Shown here: one piece after another, positions 49,807-58,714 of the stretch
Layout of the letters: each line of letters opens with the position of its first letter
Position numbering within the stretch: position 1 is the first letter of the stretch
Source: RHKX01 sp964497825
Lineage (GTDB): Bacteria > Actinomycetota > Thermoleophilia > Solirubrobacterales > 70-9
NCBI GenBank assembly: GCA_964497825.1
Contig: CAZCFA010000004.1
Span: 1-64,000 of the forward strand
DNA: 64,000 nucleotides
Direction of reading: 5' to 3'
Program-made: the position numbers and the translations under genes
Notes under the pieces: model-generated
The model's database searches: none
Told to the model about the DNA's origin: nothing
What the model saw: only the letters and a program-made list of their open reading frames with translations

Positions 49807-50411
49807 GCGAGCTGCTGCTCCCCGCTTTGGTGGCTCGACTCCCCCGCCGCGGCGCCGCGGCGGCGACGGTAGTTGACGACGCCGGCGCCGACCGCCCAGA
49901 GGACGATCGCGGCGAGGGCGATCCAGACGAGCACGCCGATCCCGGCCGAGCCGCCGTCACCGCCGTCGTCGCTGAGCTGGGCGAGCGGCTGGGCGCCGGC
50001 GCCGCGCTCGACCCGCTGCTGCTCGGCGCTGGCCGCGAACCCGTCGAGGGTGCGCTCGTCGGCGTTGCCGCGAGGCTTGCGGGCGACGCCGCCGCTACTG
50101 CCGCCTTCCTCGCTGTCGCCGGTCGGCGCCACCGCGGGATCGGGATCGCCGGCGCGGTCGCCGCCGGGGGGGCCGCCGGAGTCGGAGCCGGCGGCCGGAA
50201 CCGGGCTCAGATTGCCGTCGGAGGAGTTGTCGTTGCCCGGCTGCGTCGGCTGCGGCGAGTACTGGTCGATGCCGGGGTCCTGGGCGCCAGCGACGGGGGC
50301 GGTGAGCAGGGCGCCGGCGATCAATGCCAGCGACAGCAGCGCGGTCGGGATCCAGCGGTGAAACGGACGTGCGGTTGCGCGCGAGTTGGGGTTTCCGTTG
50401 GGCTTGGTCAA
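49803..50411 (-). CDS. Envelope protein: signal segment, disordered region, C-terminal TM anchor
   Basis: A 202-aa protein from TTG at 50411, chosen for the AAGGAGC just upstream; ATG codons further up lack support. An N-terminal hydrophobic segment (ALLSLALIAGALLTAPVAGA) probably works as a signal peptide. Then comes a Pro/Gly/Ser/Asp-rich disordered stretch of about 120 residues. A C-terminal helix (GIGVLVWIALAAIVLWAVGAGVV) is followed by YRRRR and a short polar tail, giving an outside-disordered, inside-basic topology. There is no LPXTG. It is first in an operon with two GH-like enzymes and may anchor or present them; this is inference. Confidence 0.65.
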   Translation of the reverse strand: MTKPNGNPNSRATARPFHRWIPTALLSLALIAGALLTAPVAGAQDPGIDQYSPQPTQPGNDNSSDGNLSPVPAAGSDSGGPPGGDRAGDPDPAVAPTGDSEEGGSSGGVARKPRGNADERTLDGFAASAEQQRVERGAGAQPLAQLSDDGGDGGSAGIGVLVWIALAAIVLWAVGAGVVNYRRRRGAAAGESSHQSGEQQLA

Positions 50412-50486
50412 GCTAAGCTCCTTCGCCGCGAGTCGATGGTGGCAGGCCACCCGCTCGCGGGGCAGCGCTCGCATCGGCGTCGCGAG

Positions 50487-50492
50487 AATGTA
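50487..50492. promoter_or_regulatory. Divergent promoter region, polysaccharide genes
   Basis: The 119-bp gap between the envelope-protein gene and the O-antigen ligase gene contains AATGTAAC. Read on the minus strand it gives TACATT (50492-50487), about 75 nt before the TTG at 50411. On the plus strand TGTAAC is a weaker -10 about 35 nt before the ligase ATG. Confidence 0.35.
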
Positions 50493-50530
50493 ACAGCGGC
50501 ACCGACCTGAAGTTGCGCCAATCGATCCCG

Positions 50531-52624
50531 ATGAGCAGCTCACGAGCATCCCCAGCGCCGGCGGTCGCCGCGGACTCGCAGCCGACCGTGCGCCTCGGCC
50601 CGCTCGTCCCGCAGAAGCGGGCCACGCGCCTCGATCCGGCGCGGGTCGTCTGCTGGCTGATCCCGTTCACGCTGGTCGTCTATCTGGGCTGGCGACGGGG
50701 CGGCTTCGAGGAGCAGATCCGCGGTCCGATCGGGGCGCTGCTGTGGGTGCTGGTGGCCGCCGGGCTCGCCTCCTGGGCGCTGCCGCGGGCGCGGATCTCG
50801 AGGCTCGGCTGGCTCGGCCTTGGGTTGCTGGTCGCCTACGCCGCCTGGACGGCGATCGGGATCAGCTGGTCCTCGAGCGCGGGACGGAGCGTGACCGAGG
50901 CGGCGCGGGTGGCGAGCTACGCCGGCGCGTTCGCCGTCGCCCTGCTGGTCGGGGGCCGCGAACGGCTGCGCACCGTCGCCGGTGCGGTCGGCGCCGGCTG
51001 CGCCGTGATCGCCGCCGTGGCGCTGCTCTCACGCCTGCACCCGGCCTGGTTCCCCGAGGACGTCGCCGTGCAGCAGTTGCTCGGCGCGGAGACCCGGTTG
51101 CGCTACCCGCTCGGCTACTGGAATGCGCTGGCCGCGCTGGTCGCGCTCGGCGTGCCGCTGGTCGTCTGGGCGGCGACCTCGGCCCGCTCGCTCGCGATCC
51201 GCGGGCTCGCCGCTGCCGCGGTCCCGACGATGGCGCTGGCGATCTACTTCACCTACTCGCGGACGGGTGCGATCACAGCGCTGGTCGGCGTGCTCGCCTA
51301 CCTCGCGCTCTCGCGCCGGCGTCTCGGCCTGCTGCCACCGCTCGCGGTGCTCGGCGCGCTGAGCGCGATCGTCGTCTGGCAGGGCTCACGCCGCGGCGCG
51401 CTCGGCGACGCGCTTGACAACTCGCTCGCCCACGCGCAGGGCAACGAGATGATCGCGATGGTGCTCGTCGCCGGTGCGATCGCCGGGATCGTCGTCGCCG
51501 GCCTCACCTGGGCCGGGCGGCGCGGACTCGTGCCCCGCGCGCCCGAGGTGCGGCGGCGGACGGCGCTGATCGTGGCCGCGGTGACGGCCGCGGTCGCGAT
51601 CGGCGGCTTCCTCGCCGCCGGCGGCGCCGGCTACAGCGCCGACAGGTTTGACAGCTTCAAGCAGCCCGCCGCGCCCGGCATCGACTCGGCGCGGCTGACC
51701 AGCGCCGGTGGCAACGGCCGCTGGCAGTACTGGAGCGCCGCGGTCGACGCCTTCGAGTCCGAGCCGCTGCACGGGATCGGGCCCGGGACCTACGAGTTCT
51801 GGTGGAACCAGCACCGCGACGTTCCCGGCGTGATCAAGGACGCGCACTCGCTCTTCGTCGAGAGCCTGGCCGAGCTCGGGATCGTCGGGCTGGCGCTGCT
51901 GGCCGCCTTCGTGCTGCTGGTGCTGATCGCCGGCGCCCGGCGGGCGCTGGCCGCCGCCGGCGAGCGCCGCGGCGAGCTCGCGGCGCTGACCGGCTCGGCG
52001 CTCGCGTTCGCGCTCGCCGCCGGCTTCGACTGGCTCTGGGAGTTCGGCGCGCTGGTGATCGCCTTCATGTTCGTCGCCGCGGCGATCCTGGCGACGCTGC
52101 CCGGCGAGGAGGAGAACCCCGAGGCCGAGCCGACCGCGGCCGCCGGCAAGGACGATCGCCGCGCTCGGCTCGTGCCGGCGCTGCGGATCGGCGGCGCGCT
52201 CGCGGCGCTGGCGATCGCGGCCGCGATCTTCATCCCGGCGCAGGCGGCGCAGGACATGGCCGACAGCCGCAACGCGTTCGACCGCGGCGATCTGCAATCG
52301 GCCCTCGTCGAGGCGCGCCGCGCCGCCGACCTCGTCCCCTACGCGGGCCTGCCGCGCTATCAGCAGGCGCTCGTGCTCGAGCAGAACGACGAGCTCGCGC
52401 GGGCGGCGGCGGCGGCCCGCGCGGCGACCGCGCGCGAGCCCGACAACTGGGAGGCCTGGTACGTGCTGAGCCGGATCCAGGCGCAGCGCGGCGACAAGCG
52501 CGGCGCGGCGCTGGTGGCGCTGCGCCGGGCGCAGCAGCTGAACCCGCTCGACACGTTGATCAACCCGGTCAACTGCGACAAGCCCGGCAACCCCTGCAAG
52601 CTCGGCGAGCCGCTCGGCGGCTAG
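50531..52624 (+). CDS. O-antigen ligase/polymerase family membrane protein with TPR-like tail
   Basis: A 697-aa integral membrane protein from ATG at 50531. About a dozen hydrophobic helices span residues 40-560. The Wzy_C-type periplasmic segment lies around residues 390-450 (RWQYWSAAVDAFESEPLHGI, PGTYEFWWNQHRDVPGVIKD, AHSLFVESLAELGIVGL), including the conserved HS...E pattern. Residues about 570-690 form TPR-like helices (NAFDRGDLQSALVEARRAAD, EPDNWEAWYVLSRIQAQRGD). Such proteins polymerise or ligate lipid-linked glycans at the outer face of the membrane. It is convergent with the bi-domain oxidoreductase gene and the only plus-strand gene in the polysaccharide region. Confidence 0.88.
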   Translation: MSSSRASPAPAVAADSQPTVRLGPLVPQKRATRLDPARVVCWLIPFTLVVYLGWRRGGFEEQIRGPIGALLWVLVAAGLASWALPRARISRLGWLGLGLLVAYAAWTAIGISWSSSAGRSVTEAARVASYAGAFAVALLVGGRERLRTVAGAVGAGCAVIAAVALLSRLHPAWFPEDVAVQQLLGAETRLRYPLGYWNALAALVALGVPLVVWAATSARSLAIRGLAAAAVPTMALAIYFTYSRTGAITALVGVLAYLALSRRRLGLLPPLAVLGALSAIVVWQGSRRGALGDALDNSLAHAQGNEMIAMVLVAGAIAGIVVAGLTWAGRRGLVPRAPEVRRRTALIVAAVTAAVAIGGFLAAGGAGYSADRFDSFKQPAAPGIDSARLTSAGGNGRWQYWSAAVDAFESEPLHGIGPGTYEFWWNQHRDVPGVIKDAHSLFVESLAELGIVGLALLAAFVLLVLIAGARRALAAAGERRGELAALTGSALAFALAAGFDWLWEFGALVIAFMFVAAAILATLPGEEENPEAEPTAAAGKDDRRARLVPALRIGGALAALAIAAAIFIPAQAAQDMADSRNAFDRGDLQSALVEARRAADLVPYAGLPRYQQALVLEQNDELARAAAAARAATAREPDNWEAWYVLSRIQAQRGDKRGAALVALRRAQQLNPLDTLINPVNCDKPGNPCKLGEPLGG

Positions 52625-52651
52625 CCGGGACGGCGGGCCCGGTCCTCACCG

Positions 52652-52672
52652 GCGCGGCCTCCGGGGCCGCGC
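52652..52672. terminator. Bidirectional terminator between convergent genes
   Basis: GCGCGGCC (52652-52659) pairs perfectly with GGCCGCGC (52665-52672) around TCCGG. It fills the end of the 48-bp gap between the O-antigen ligase and the bi-domain oxidoreductase. Confidence 0.6.
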
Positions 52673-54880
52673 TCAGGCGGGCTCGACCACCGGCTCGGGG
52701 GCGCCGCTGCCGAGCGAGCGGGCGGCGGCGAGCGTCGCCAGCGTCGCGACGTAGAACGACTCGGGCGGCGGCGGCTCGGCGCTGCCGGCGAGGACGGCGG
52801 CGATCAGCTCGTACTGCTCGCGCCAGCCCTTTGCCGCGCGGCGACCGCCGAGCCTGGTGCGCCTGCCGCCGCGCCAGATCGAGCCGCTGCGGAAATCGTC
52901 GATCACGGCGTAGGCGCCGGGCGAGCTGGTCGCGAACCGCTCCTTGCCAGGCCCGGTCGGGGCGTCGGCGGCGTAGGCGACGGTGCCGGCGCTGCCGTCG
53001 GCGAAGTCGATCTGCAGCGAGAAGTTGTCGGTCGCCTGCAGCGGCAGCGCCGGATCGGAGCGGAAGCCGCGGGCGCTGACGCGGAGCGGATCGGCGCCGG
53101 CCTGGTCGCAGAGGAAGTCGATGAAGTGGCAGCCCTCGCCGAGCAGGCGGCCACCGCCGACGGCGGGATCGTTGGTCCAGTGGTCGAGCGGCAGCCGGCC
53201 GGCGTTGACGCGGAAGTCCATCAGCCTCGGGCCGGGCAGCTCGCGCAGCGCGACCGCCAGCGACGAGTAGCGACGGTTGAAGCCGACCAGCAGCGGCGCC
53301 CCGCCGGCGGCCGCGGCGTCGCGAACGGCGGCGAGGCCGGCGGCGTCGAGGCTGAGCGGCTTCTCGACGTAGACGGCGATCCCGGCGCGCAGCGCGCGGG
53401 CGGCGAGCTCGGCGTGCGAGTCGTGGCGGGTGGCGATCGCGATCAGCTCGAGCCCGCCGCCGTCGATCAGCTCACCGGGGTCGGAGTGGGCGGCGGCGAA
53501 GTCGAAGCGCCGTCGCAGATCCTCGGCCGAGAGGCCGCCGGCGGAGGCGATCGCGGCCGGCTTCAGGCCGGCCGCGATCAGGCCCGGGACGACGGTGGCG
53601 GAGGCGAAGCTGCCGGCGCCGATCAGGCCGAAGCGGGGCGCCGCGGTCGCGGGCGCGGTCCAGGCCGGGGCCGCGGCCCGCGTGCCCGCGCTGGGCGCCC
53701 TTTCCACCTGATCGGTGGAATTTCCGCCCGGCGCCGGCGCGGCCGCCGACGCCCCCGCGCCGATCCCCTCGTAATCGAGCACGATCCCGACCGGGCTGCC
53801 GCCCTCGGGGTCGTCCGCGGTCAGCAGCGCGAACGCCTGCTCGGCGCGGTCGAACGGGAACCGGTGGGTGACGAGCGGGCTCGGGTCGATCCTGCCGGCG
53901 CCGACGAGCTCGAGGAACGACTCGATGTTGCGGCCCTCGGTCCAACGCACGTAGCCCTTCGGGTAGTCGTGGCCGTGCAGCTCGTAGGCGGGGTCGTAGC
54001 GTCCGGGGCCGTAGGAGCGCGACAGCCGCAGGTCGAGCTCGCGGTCGTAGTAGGGGCCGCGGGGAACGTCGAGGCCGACGTCGCCGACGATCACCACCGG
54101 CGCGCGGTCGGCGGCGAGCGTCGCCGCGAGCCGGACCGGGTCGCCGGAGCCCGGGGCGGAGGCGCAGATCAGGACGGCGTCGGCCCATCCCGCCCAGGCC
54201 GAGTCGCCGTCGATGCCCTCGCGCAGCGCGACCTCGGCGCCGGCGCCGGCGGCGAGCTCGAGCAGCCGCGGCGAGAGGTCGATGCCGAGCACCCGGCAGC
54301 CGGCGGCGAGCGCGACCCGGGCCGCGAGCTGGCCGACGAGGCCGAGCCCGATCACGGCGACCCGCGAGCCGACCTGCAGATCGGCGCGGCGGAAGCCGTG
54401 CATCGCGATCGCGCCGAGCGTCGCGAACGAGGCGGCCTCGAACGAGACGCCGTCGGGGACCGGCGCGCAGAGCAGGCCGGGGACGACGTCGACCTCGGCG
54501 TGATTGGCGGCACCGCCGCCGGCGATCGCGATCCGGTCGCCGGGGCTGATGCCGCTGACGCCGGCGCCGACCTCGATCGCGGTGCCGGCGGCGCTGTAGC
54601 CGAGCGGCGCGAGCTCCTCGAGGCGCCGGCGAACGACCTCGACCGTCGAGCGCACCCCCTCCCTGCGGGCGCGGTCGATCACCTGCCGCGCCTGATCGGG
54701 CCGCGCGCGGGCCTTCGCCAGCAGCGACTTGCGGGCCACGTCGAGGGTCGCCCGCTCGGTCCCGGAGCTGAGCAGCGAGGCGGCGACGCGGACGCTCACG
54801 GTGCCGGGTGCGGGTGCCGGGTCGGGCACGTCGACGAGCTCGAGGCGGCCGTCGCGCAACCGTCGGGCGACCTGCCTCAT
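52673..54880 (-). CDS. Bi-domain oxidoreductase: MDR dehydrogenase fused to Gfo/Idh/MocA
   Basis: A 735-aa fusion. Residues 1-370 are a medium-chain alcohol-dehydrogenase-like domain with the Rossmann motif VIGLGLVGQLAA (176-187); the usual catalytic-zinc cysteine context is not evident. Residues 371-414 are a low-complexity Ala/Pro/Gly linker. Residues 415-735 form a Gfo/Idh/MocA domain with FGLIGAGSFASATV and VEKPLSLDAAG. Proteins of this layout are usual in exopolysaccharide clusters, where they are thought to oxidise or epimerise nucleotide sugars. The linker DNA contains a copy of the 37-bp palindrome (codons 384-396). It is last in a long minus-strand operon. Confidence 0.88.
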   Translation of the reverse strand: MRQVARRLRDGRLELVDVPDPAPAPGTVSVRVAASLLSSGTERATLDVARKSLLAKARARPDQARQVIDRARREGVRSTVEVVRRRLEELAPLGYSAAGTAIEVGAGVSGISPGDRIAIAGGGAANHAEVDVVPGLLCAPVPDGVSFEAASFATLGAIAMHGFRRADLQVGSRVAVIGLGLVGQLAARVALAAGCRVLGIDLSPRLLELAAGAGAEVALREGIDGDSAWAGWADAVLICASAPGSGDPVRLAATLAADRAPVVIVGDVGLDVPRGPYYDRELDLRLSRSYGPGRYDPAYELHGHDYPKGYVRWTEGRNIESFLELVGAGRIDPSPLVTHRFPFDRAEQAFALLTADDPEGGSPVGIVLDYEGIGAGASAAAPAPGGNSTDQVERAPSAGTRAAAPAWTAPATAAPRFGLIGAGSFASATVVPGLIAAGLKPAAIASAGGLSAEDLRRRFDFAAAHSDPGELIDGGGLELIAIATRHDSHAELAARALRAGIAVYVEKPLSLDAAGLAAVRDAAAAGGAPLLVGFNRRYSSLAVALRELPGPRLMDFRVNAGRLPLDHWTNDPAVGGGRLLGEGCHFIDFLCDQAGADPLRVSARGFRSDPALPLQATDNFSLQIDFADGSAGTVAYAADAPTGPGKERFATSSPGAYAVIDDFRSGSIWRGGRRTRLGGRRAAKGWREQYELIAAVLAGSAEPPPPESFYVATLATLAAARSLGSGAPEPVVEPA
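53693..53729 (+). repeat. 37-bp palindromic repeat, copy 4 (inside a coding region)
   Basis: Left arm GGGCGCCCTTTCCAC (53693-53707), 7-nt spacer CTGATCG, right arm GTGGAATTTCCGCCC (53715-53729). It keeps the 15-7-15 layout and the ATCGGTGG core. It encodes the interdomain linker PGGNSTDQVERAP of the bi-domain oxidoreductase. Confidence 0.6.
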
Positions 54881-54932
54881 CGGGCCCCTGCCGGCGGCGG
54901 GTCGCCGCCGGTCGAGCTCGGCGCTGCGGCGC

Positions 54933-56399
54933 TCATCGCGGCGGAGGATAGGCGCGGCGGCGGCCCGGGCGCCAGGGAAGGCTCCTGGTCGGACCGACCC
55001 GGGCGCGGACCCGGGCGCGGCCGCCGATCGCCAGCATCGTCGTGAACACGTTGCCGGCCCGGACGCGGCGGCGGCTGACGGTGCGCCAGCGCCGCTGGCC
55101 GCGGCGCCGGACCTGCAGCCGCAGCGTGCCGCTGCGCGGGACCCGCCCCCAGGCGAGGGTCGAGCGGCGCTCGATGCGATCGGTGACGAGCGGGAACCGG
55201 ACCGCGGCGTAGACCGGCTTGCGGCGGCCGCCGTAGGTGTAGATCCCGGTCTGGTAGCTGCTCAGCCGCCCGGCACCGCGCGCGGTCGTCGAGGCCGAGT
55301 CGCGGACCTGCAGGAACCAGACCCCGTCAACGCCCTGCCGCCACAGCAGGTACATCGCCAGCTCGGTGTAGCGGGCCTGCTGCCGGGCGCTGATGCCGCG
55401 ACGCTCGCCGGGCCTGCTCTCCCACCAGATCTCGGGCACGATCAGGCGGTGGGCGACGGCGGCGGGGCCGATCGTCCGCGCCGCCTCCGCCGCCCGGAGC
55501 GCGGCGCCGAGCTCGCCGATGTCGGCGACGGTCATGTCGTCGCCGCCGGCGGGAACCGCGGGCGAGCTCAGGTAGCTGATCGGATGGTGGGCGAGGACGT
55601 CGAAGCGCGGCTGCCGCTCGATCGCGCAGCCGCGGTCCCGCAACAGCTCCGGCGTCAGGCACATCAGCCCGCGCCAGAACGCCAGCGGCGCGGTGCGCCG
55701 GTGGCCGACCGGATCGCCGAACGGCGCCGTGCCGCCGGTGCTGACCACGGCCTCCGGGTTGACCTCCTTGACGGCGCTGTAGAAGGCGTCGAGCAGGCCC
55801 GCGTAGATCCCCGGGCTGACGTTCTCGCCGCCCGCGTACTGCGGCGCCAGGTAGGCGCTGATGTTGGGCTCGTTCCAGGCCGCGAACAGGTCGACCTCGG
55901 GCAGCTCGCCGGGGCCGAGCGCCACCGGCACCGGGTGCGAGCCCGAGTAGCGCTCGGCGACCGCGTGCGCGAAGTCGCCGTAGGCGGCGGCATCGGGGCG
56001 CCAGCTGCCGGCCGGCGCGAGCGCGAAGCTCGGCCGCCCCGGACCCTCCGCCCAGGCCGGCGCGGCGAGGACGGTCATCAGCACGTCGAGGCCGTGACGG
56101 TCGGCGGCGAGCACCGCGCGGTCGATCGGCTCCCAGTCGTAGGCGGGGTCATCGGGCCGGCGCGGGTGCTCGGGCTCGGTCGGCGCGACCAGGCTCCAGT
56201 AGAGGTTGACGCGGACCGCGTCGGCGCCGGCGCGGGCGGTCCGCTTCGCCCAGACATCGCCCTGCTCGGTCCCGAACAGCGAATCGGCGAAGCCGACCTC
56301 GAACGGCCGCGCGGGCTGCGCCCGCGGCACCGCCTGGGCCGGGGAGGCGACGCCGGCGAGGGCGGCGAGCGTTGCGATGGCGATCTGGATACGACGCAC
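54933..56399 (-). CDS. Secreted GH-A-clan-like glycoside hydrolase, paralogue 3
   Basis: A 488-aa exported protein from GTG at 56399, with GAGGAG just upstream. The signal peptide covers residues 1-23 (IAIATLAALAGVASPAQA). The TIM barrel has candidate acid/base E177 in AWNEPN and nucleophile E323 in VPEIWWES. It shares the VGFADSLFG start and the YQTGIYTYGGRRKP motif with the other two paralogues but is more diverged. The C-terminal beta domain is Arg-rich instead of Lys-rich. It lies within the biosynthetic operon between the DegT aminotransferase and the bi-domain oxidoreductase, tying the family to this polymer. Confidence 0.82.
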   Translation of the reverse strand: MRRIQIAIATLAALAGVASPAQAVPRAQPARPFEVGFADSLFGTEQGDVWAKRTARAGADAVRVNLYWSLVAPTEPEHPRRPDDPAYDWEPIDRAVLAADRHGLDVLMTVLAAPAWAEGPGRPSFALAPAGSWRPDAAAYGDFAHAVAERYSGSHPVPVALGPGELPEVDLFAAWNEPNISAYLAPQYAGGENVSPGIYAGLLDAFYSAVKEVNPEAVVSTGGTAPFGDPVGHRRTAPLAFWRGLMCLTPELLRDRGCAIERQPRFDVLAHHPISYLSSPAVPAGGDDMTVADIGELGAALRAAEAARTIGPAAVAHRLIVPEIWWESRPGERRGISARQQARYTELAMYLLWRQGVDGVWFLQVRDSASTTARGAGRLSSYQTGIYTYGGRRKPVYAAVRFPLVTDRIERRSTLAWGRVPRSGTLRLQVRRRGQRRWRTVSRRRVRAGNVFTTMLAIGGRARVRARVGPTRSLPWRPGRRRAYPPPR

Positions 56400-56478
56400 G
56401 GGACTCCTCGGCGTGGACGCCCCCGGCCCGCGGGGTGCGTCGCCTGATTGGTACCGGACCGGGACGCGAGGGGGCGCG

Positions 56479-57600
56479 CTACGGCGCCCGCCGCGCGCGG
56501 GCGAGCCGCTCGGCGACGCGGCCGACGGCGGCGTCGCCGAGGCCGGGGAACATCGGCAGCGAGAGCTCCTCGCGGCCCCAACGCTCGGCGTTGGGGAACT
56601 CCCCGGCGATCCGATCGCCGCGGAACGGAGGCTGCTGGTGGACGGCCGGCGCGTAGTGGACGCCGGTGCCGATCCCGGCCGCGGCGAGCGCGGCGCGGAC
56701 GCGATCGCGCTCGGCGACCAGCACCGGGAACAGATGGAAGACGTCGACGGCGCCGGCCCGCTCGGGCAGGACCGGGATCTCGGGCGCGAGCCGCTCGTGG
56801 TAGCCCGCCGCCGCCGCTCGCCGCGACTCGTTCCAGGCGTCGAGCCGCGGCAGCTTCGCCCGCAGGACGGCGGCCTGCAGGGTGTCGAGCCGCTCGTTCA
56901 TCCCCGCGACCTCGTGGTCGCCCTTGCCGAGCTGGCCGAGGTTGCGCAGGCGGCGGGCGTGATCGGCGACGGCGTCGTCGCCGGTGGTGACGATGCCGCC
57001 GTCGCCGAAGCCGCCGAGGTTCTTCGAGGGGTAGAAGCTGAACGCGGCGGCGGCGCCGATCGCCCCCGCGCGCTCGCCGGCGAACGAGGCGCCGTGGGCC
57101 TGCGCGGCGTCCTCGATCAGCGCGATCCCGCGGGCGGCGGCGAGCTCCCGCAACGGCCCCGGGTCGCAGGCCTGCCCGTAGAGATGGACGGCGACGATCG
57201 CGGCGGTGCGCTCGCCGATCGCGGCCGCGGCGGCGTCCGGGTCGATCAGCCCGGTGCGCTCGTCGACCTCGCAGAAGACCGGCACCGCGCCCGCGTGCAG
57301 CGGTCCCAGCGCCGAGGCGATGTAGGTGTGCGCGGGCACGATGACCTCGGCGCCGGGCTCGATCCCGAGCGCCAGCACCGCGATCTGCAGCGCCGCCGTG
57401 CCGGAGCCGACGCCGACCGCGTGCCGGACGCCGCAGTAGGCGGCGAATTCCGCCTCGAAGCGCTCGACCTCGGCGCCGAGGATGAAGTCGCCGCGGGCCA
57501 CGGTGGCGGCGATCGCGGCATCGATCTCGGGCCCGATCTCGTCGTGCATCGGCGCGAGGTCGACGAACGGGACATCGGTGCTGGTTGCGGCGTCTGCCAT
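56479..57600 (-). CDS. DegT/DnrJ/EryC1/StrS aminotransferase (WbpE-like)
   Basis: PLP-dependent sugar aminotransferase of 373 aa. It starts near PFVDLAPMHDEIGPEIDAAI. The cofactor region GSGTAALQIAV, the aspartate in EDAAQAHGA and the Schiff-base lysine K193 in YPSKNLGGFGDGG are all intact, as is HLYGQ. It resembles enzymes that transaminate UDP-3-keto-uronic acids or keto-deoxysugars. Together with the Gfo/Idh/MocA dehydrogenase (61680) and the hexapeptide acetyltransferase (46101) it would make a UDP-2,3-diacetamido-uronate-type precursor. Confidence 0.92.
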   Translation of the reverse strand: MADAATSTDVPFVDLAPMHDEIGPEIDAAIAATVARGDFILGAEVERFEAEFAAYCGVRHAVGVGSGTAALQIAVLALGIEPGAEVIVPAHTYIASALGPLHAGAVPVFCEVDERTGLIDPDAAAAAIGERTAAIVAVHLYGQACDPGPLRELAAARGIALIEDAAQAHGASFAGERAGAIGAAAAFSFYPSKNLGGFGDGGIVTTGDDAVADHARRLRNLGQLGKGDHEVAGMNERLDTLQAAVLRAKLPRLDAWNESRRAAAAGYHERLAPEIPVLPERAGAVDVFHLFPVLVAERDRVRAALAAAGIGTGVHYAPAVHQQPPFRGDRIAGEFPNAERWGREELSLPMFPGLGDAAVGRVAERLARARRAP

Positions 57601-57628
57601 CTGCGGCCCTCCTTCGCTGATCCGGCCG

Positions 57629-58714
57629 CTAGGAGCGATCGCTCGCGCCGCGGGCGGTGGTCTCGAACCTCTTCAGGACCTCGGCGACGAACAGGTCGCG
57701 GATCCGCTCGCCGCCGCGCGTCAGCCGCTGCAGGTCGGTGTCACGGTCGCGCCGCGGCCCGATCGCCTCGAGCTGATCGGGGCTCGTGAGCTCGATAAGC
57801 CTACCCTCGCGCTCGAGCCAGCGATCGACCGCGGGCCGCTCGCCGGCGAAGGCGCTCCAGGTCGGGACGCCGAGCAGCGCCGCCTCGCGGCTCATCGTGC
57901 CGCCGGCGCCGACGAAGGCGTCGGCCGCGTGCAGCAGCGAGCGCGCGTCGATCGCGCCAGCGGGAACGACGACGCTGCCGAGGCCGAGGTCGCGGAGCGC
58001 GCGCCGCTGCCAGCCGTGGCGGGCGAGGGCGACGGTGACGACGTCGGGGCGCGCGTCGAGCGCCCGCAGGCACTCGTCGAGGATCGGGTTCTCGTCCGGG
58101 TGGTAGGCGGCGCCGGCCGGGGCCGAGCGGGCGACGACGACGGCGCCGCCGGCGGGCCGCTCGACGCCGAGCCGGGCGAGGATCCCGCGGTCGGGCTCGA
58201 AGCCGGCGAGGTAGACCTCCTCCTTGAGGCCGCGGTAGCGGACGACCTTCGACCGCTTCGCCCCCTGCCGGCGGACGATCTCCTCCGGCACCGCCTCGGG
58301 GAGCAGGATCCGGTCGGCGACGCGGAAGGCGAGGTGGTTGGCGGGCTGGTGCTCGTAGTCCATCGCCGTCAGCGACGGGATCGACAGCGATCGCGCGGCG
58401 AGGAGCTGCGCGTAGGAGTTGTGCGAGAGCGCCAGCTGCGGCCGCCGCTGCCAGGCCCAGCGGCCGAGGCGCGCGACGCGGCCGCCGATCGCCGCCGCCT
58501 TGCGCGCCCGCCCGGGTGGGCTCGGCGCGCCGACCAGCGTCGCGCCGGCAAAGCGCTCGAGCGTCAGCTCGGCGGTCTGGGCGTGGTCGCGGTAGGTGAC
58601 GACGACGCTGCCGCCGAGCTCGGTGATCCGGCGCGCGATCGGCGCGAACAGCAGCGGGTGCGGCGAGTTCGACATGTCGATCCACACCCTCGGCCCGGGC
58701 TCCGGCGAGCTCAT
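57629..58714 (-). CDS. DUF354 (glycosyltransferase-B-like) protein
   Basis: A 361-aa cytoplasmic protein starting MSSPEPGPRVWIDMSNSPHP at the ATG overlapping the upstream stop (ATGA). The N-terminal VWIDMSNSPHPLLFAPIARRI is the family signature. The C-terminal half has ADAFVGAGGTMSREAALLGV and PTWSAFAGERPAVD, resembling the nucleotide-sugar site of GT-B enzymes such as UDP-GlcNAc epimerases and MurG. DUF354 genes are usually found in polysaccharide clusters. Activity unproven. Confidence 0.88.
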   Translation of the reverse strand: MSSPEPGPRVWIDMSNSPHPLLFAPIARRITELGGSVVVTYRDHAQTAELTLERFAGATLVGAPSPPGRARKAAAIGGRVARLGRWAWQRRPQLALSHNSYAQLLAARSLSIPSLTAMDYEHQPANHLAFRVADRILLPEAVPEEIVRRQGAKRSKVVRYRGLKEEVYLAGFEPDRGILARLGVERPAGGAVVVARSAPAGAAYHPDENPILDECLRALDARPDVVTVALARHGWQRRALRDLGLGSVVVPAGAIDARSLLHAADAFVGAGGTMSREAALLGVPTWSAFAGERPAVDRWLEREGRLIELTSPDQLEAIGPRRDRDTDLQRLTRGGERIRDLFVAEVLKRFETTARGASDRS

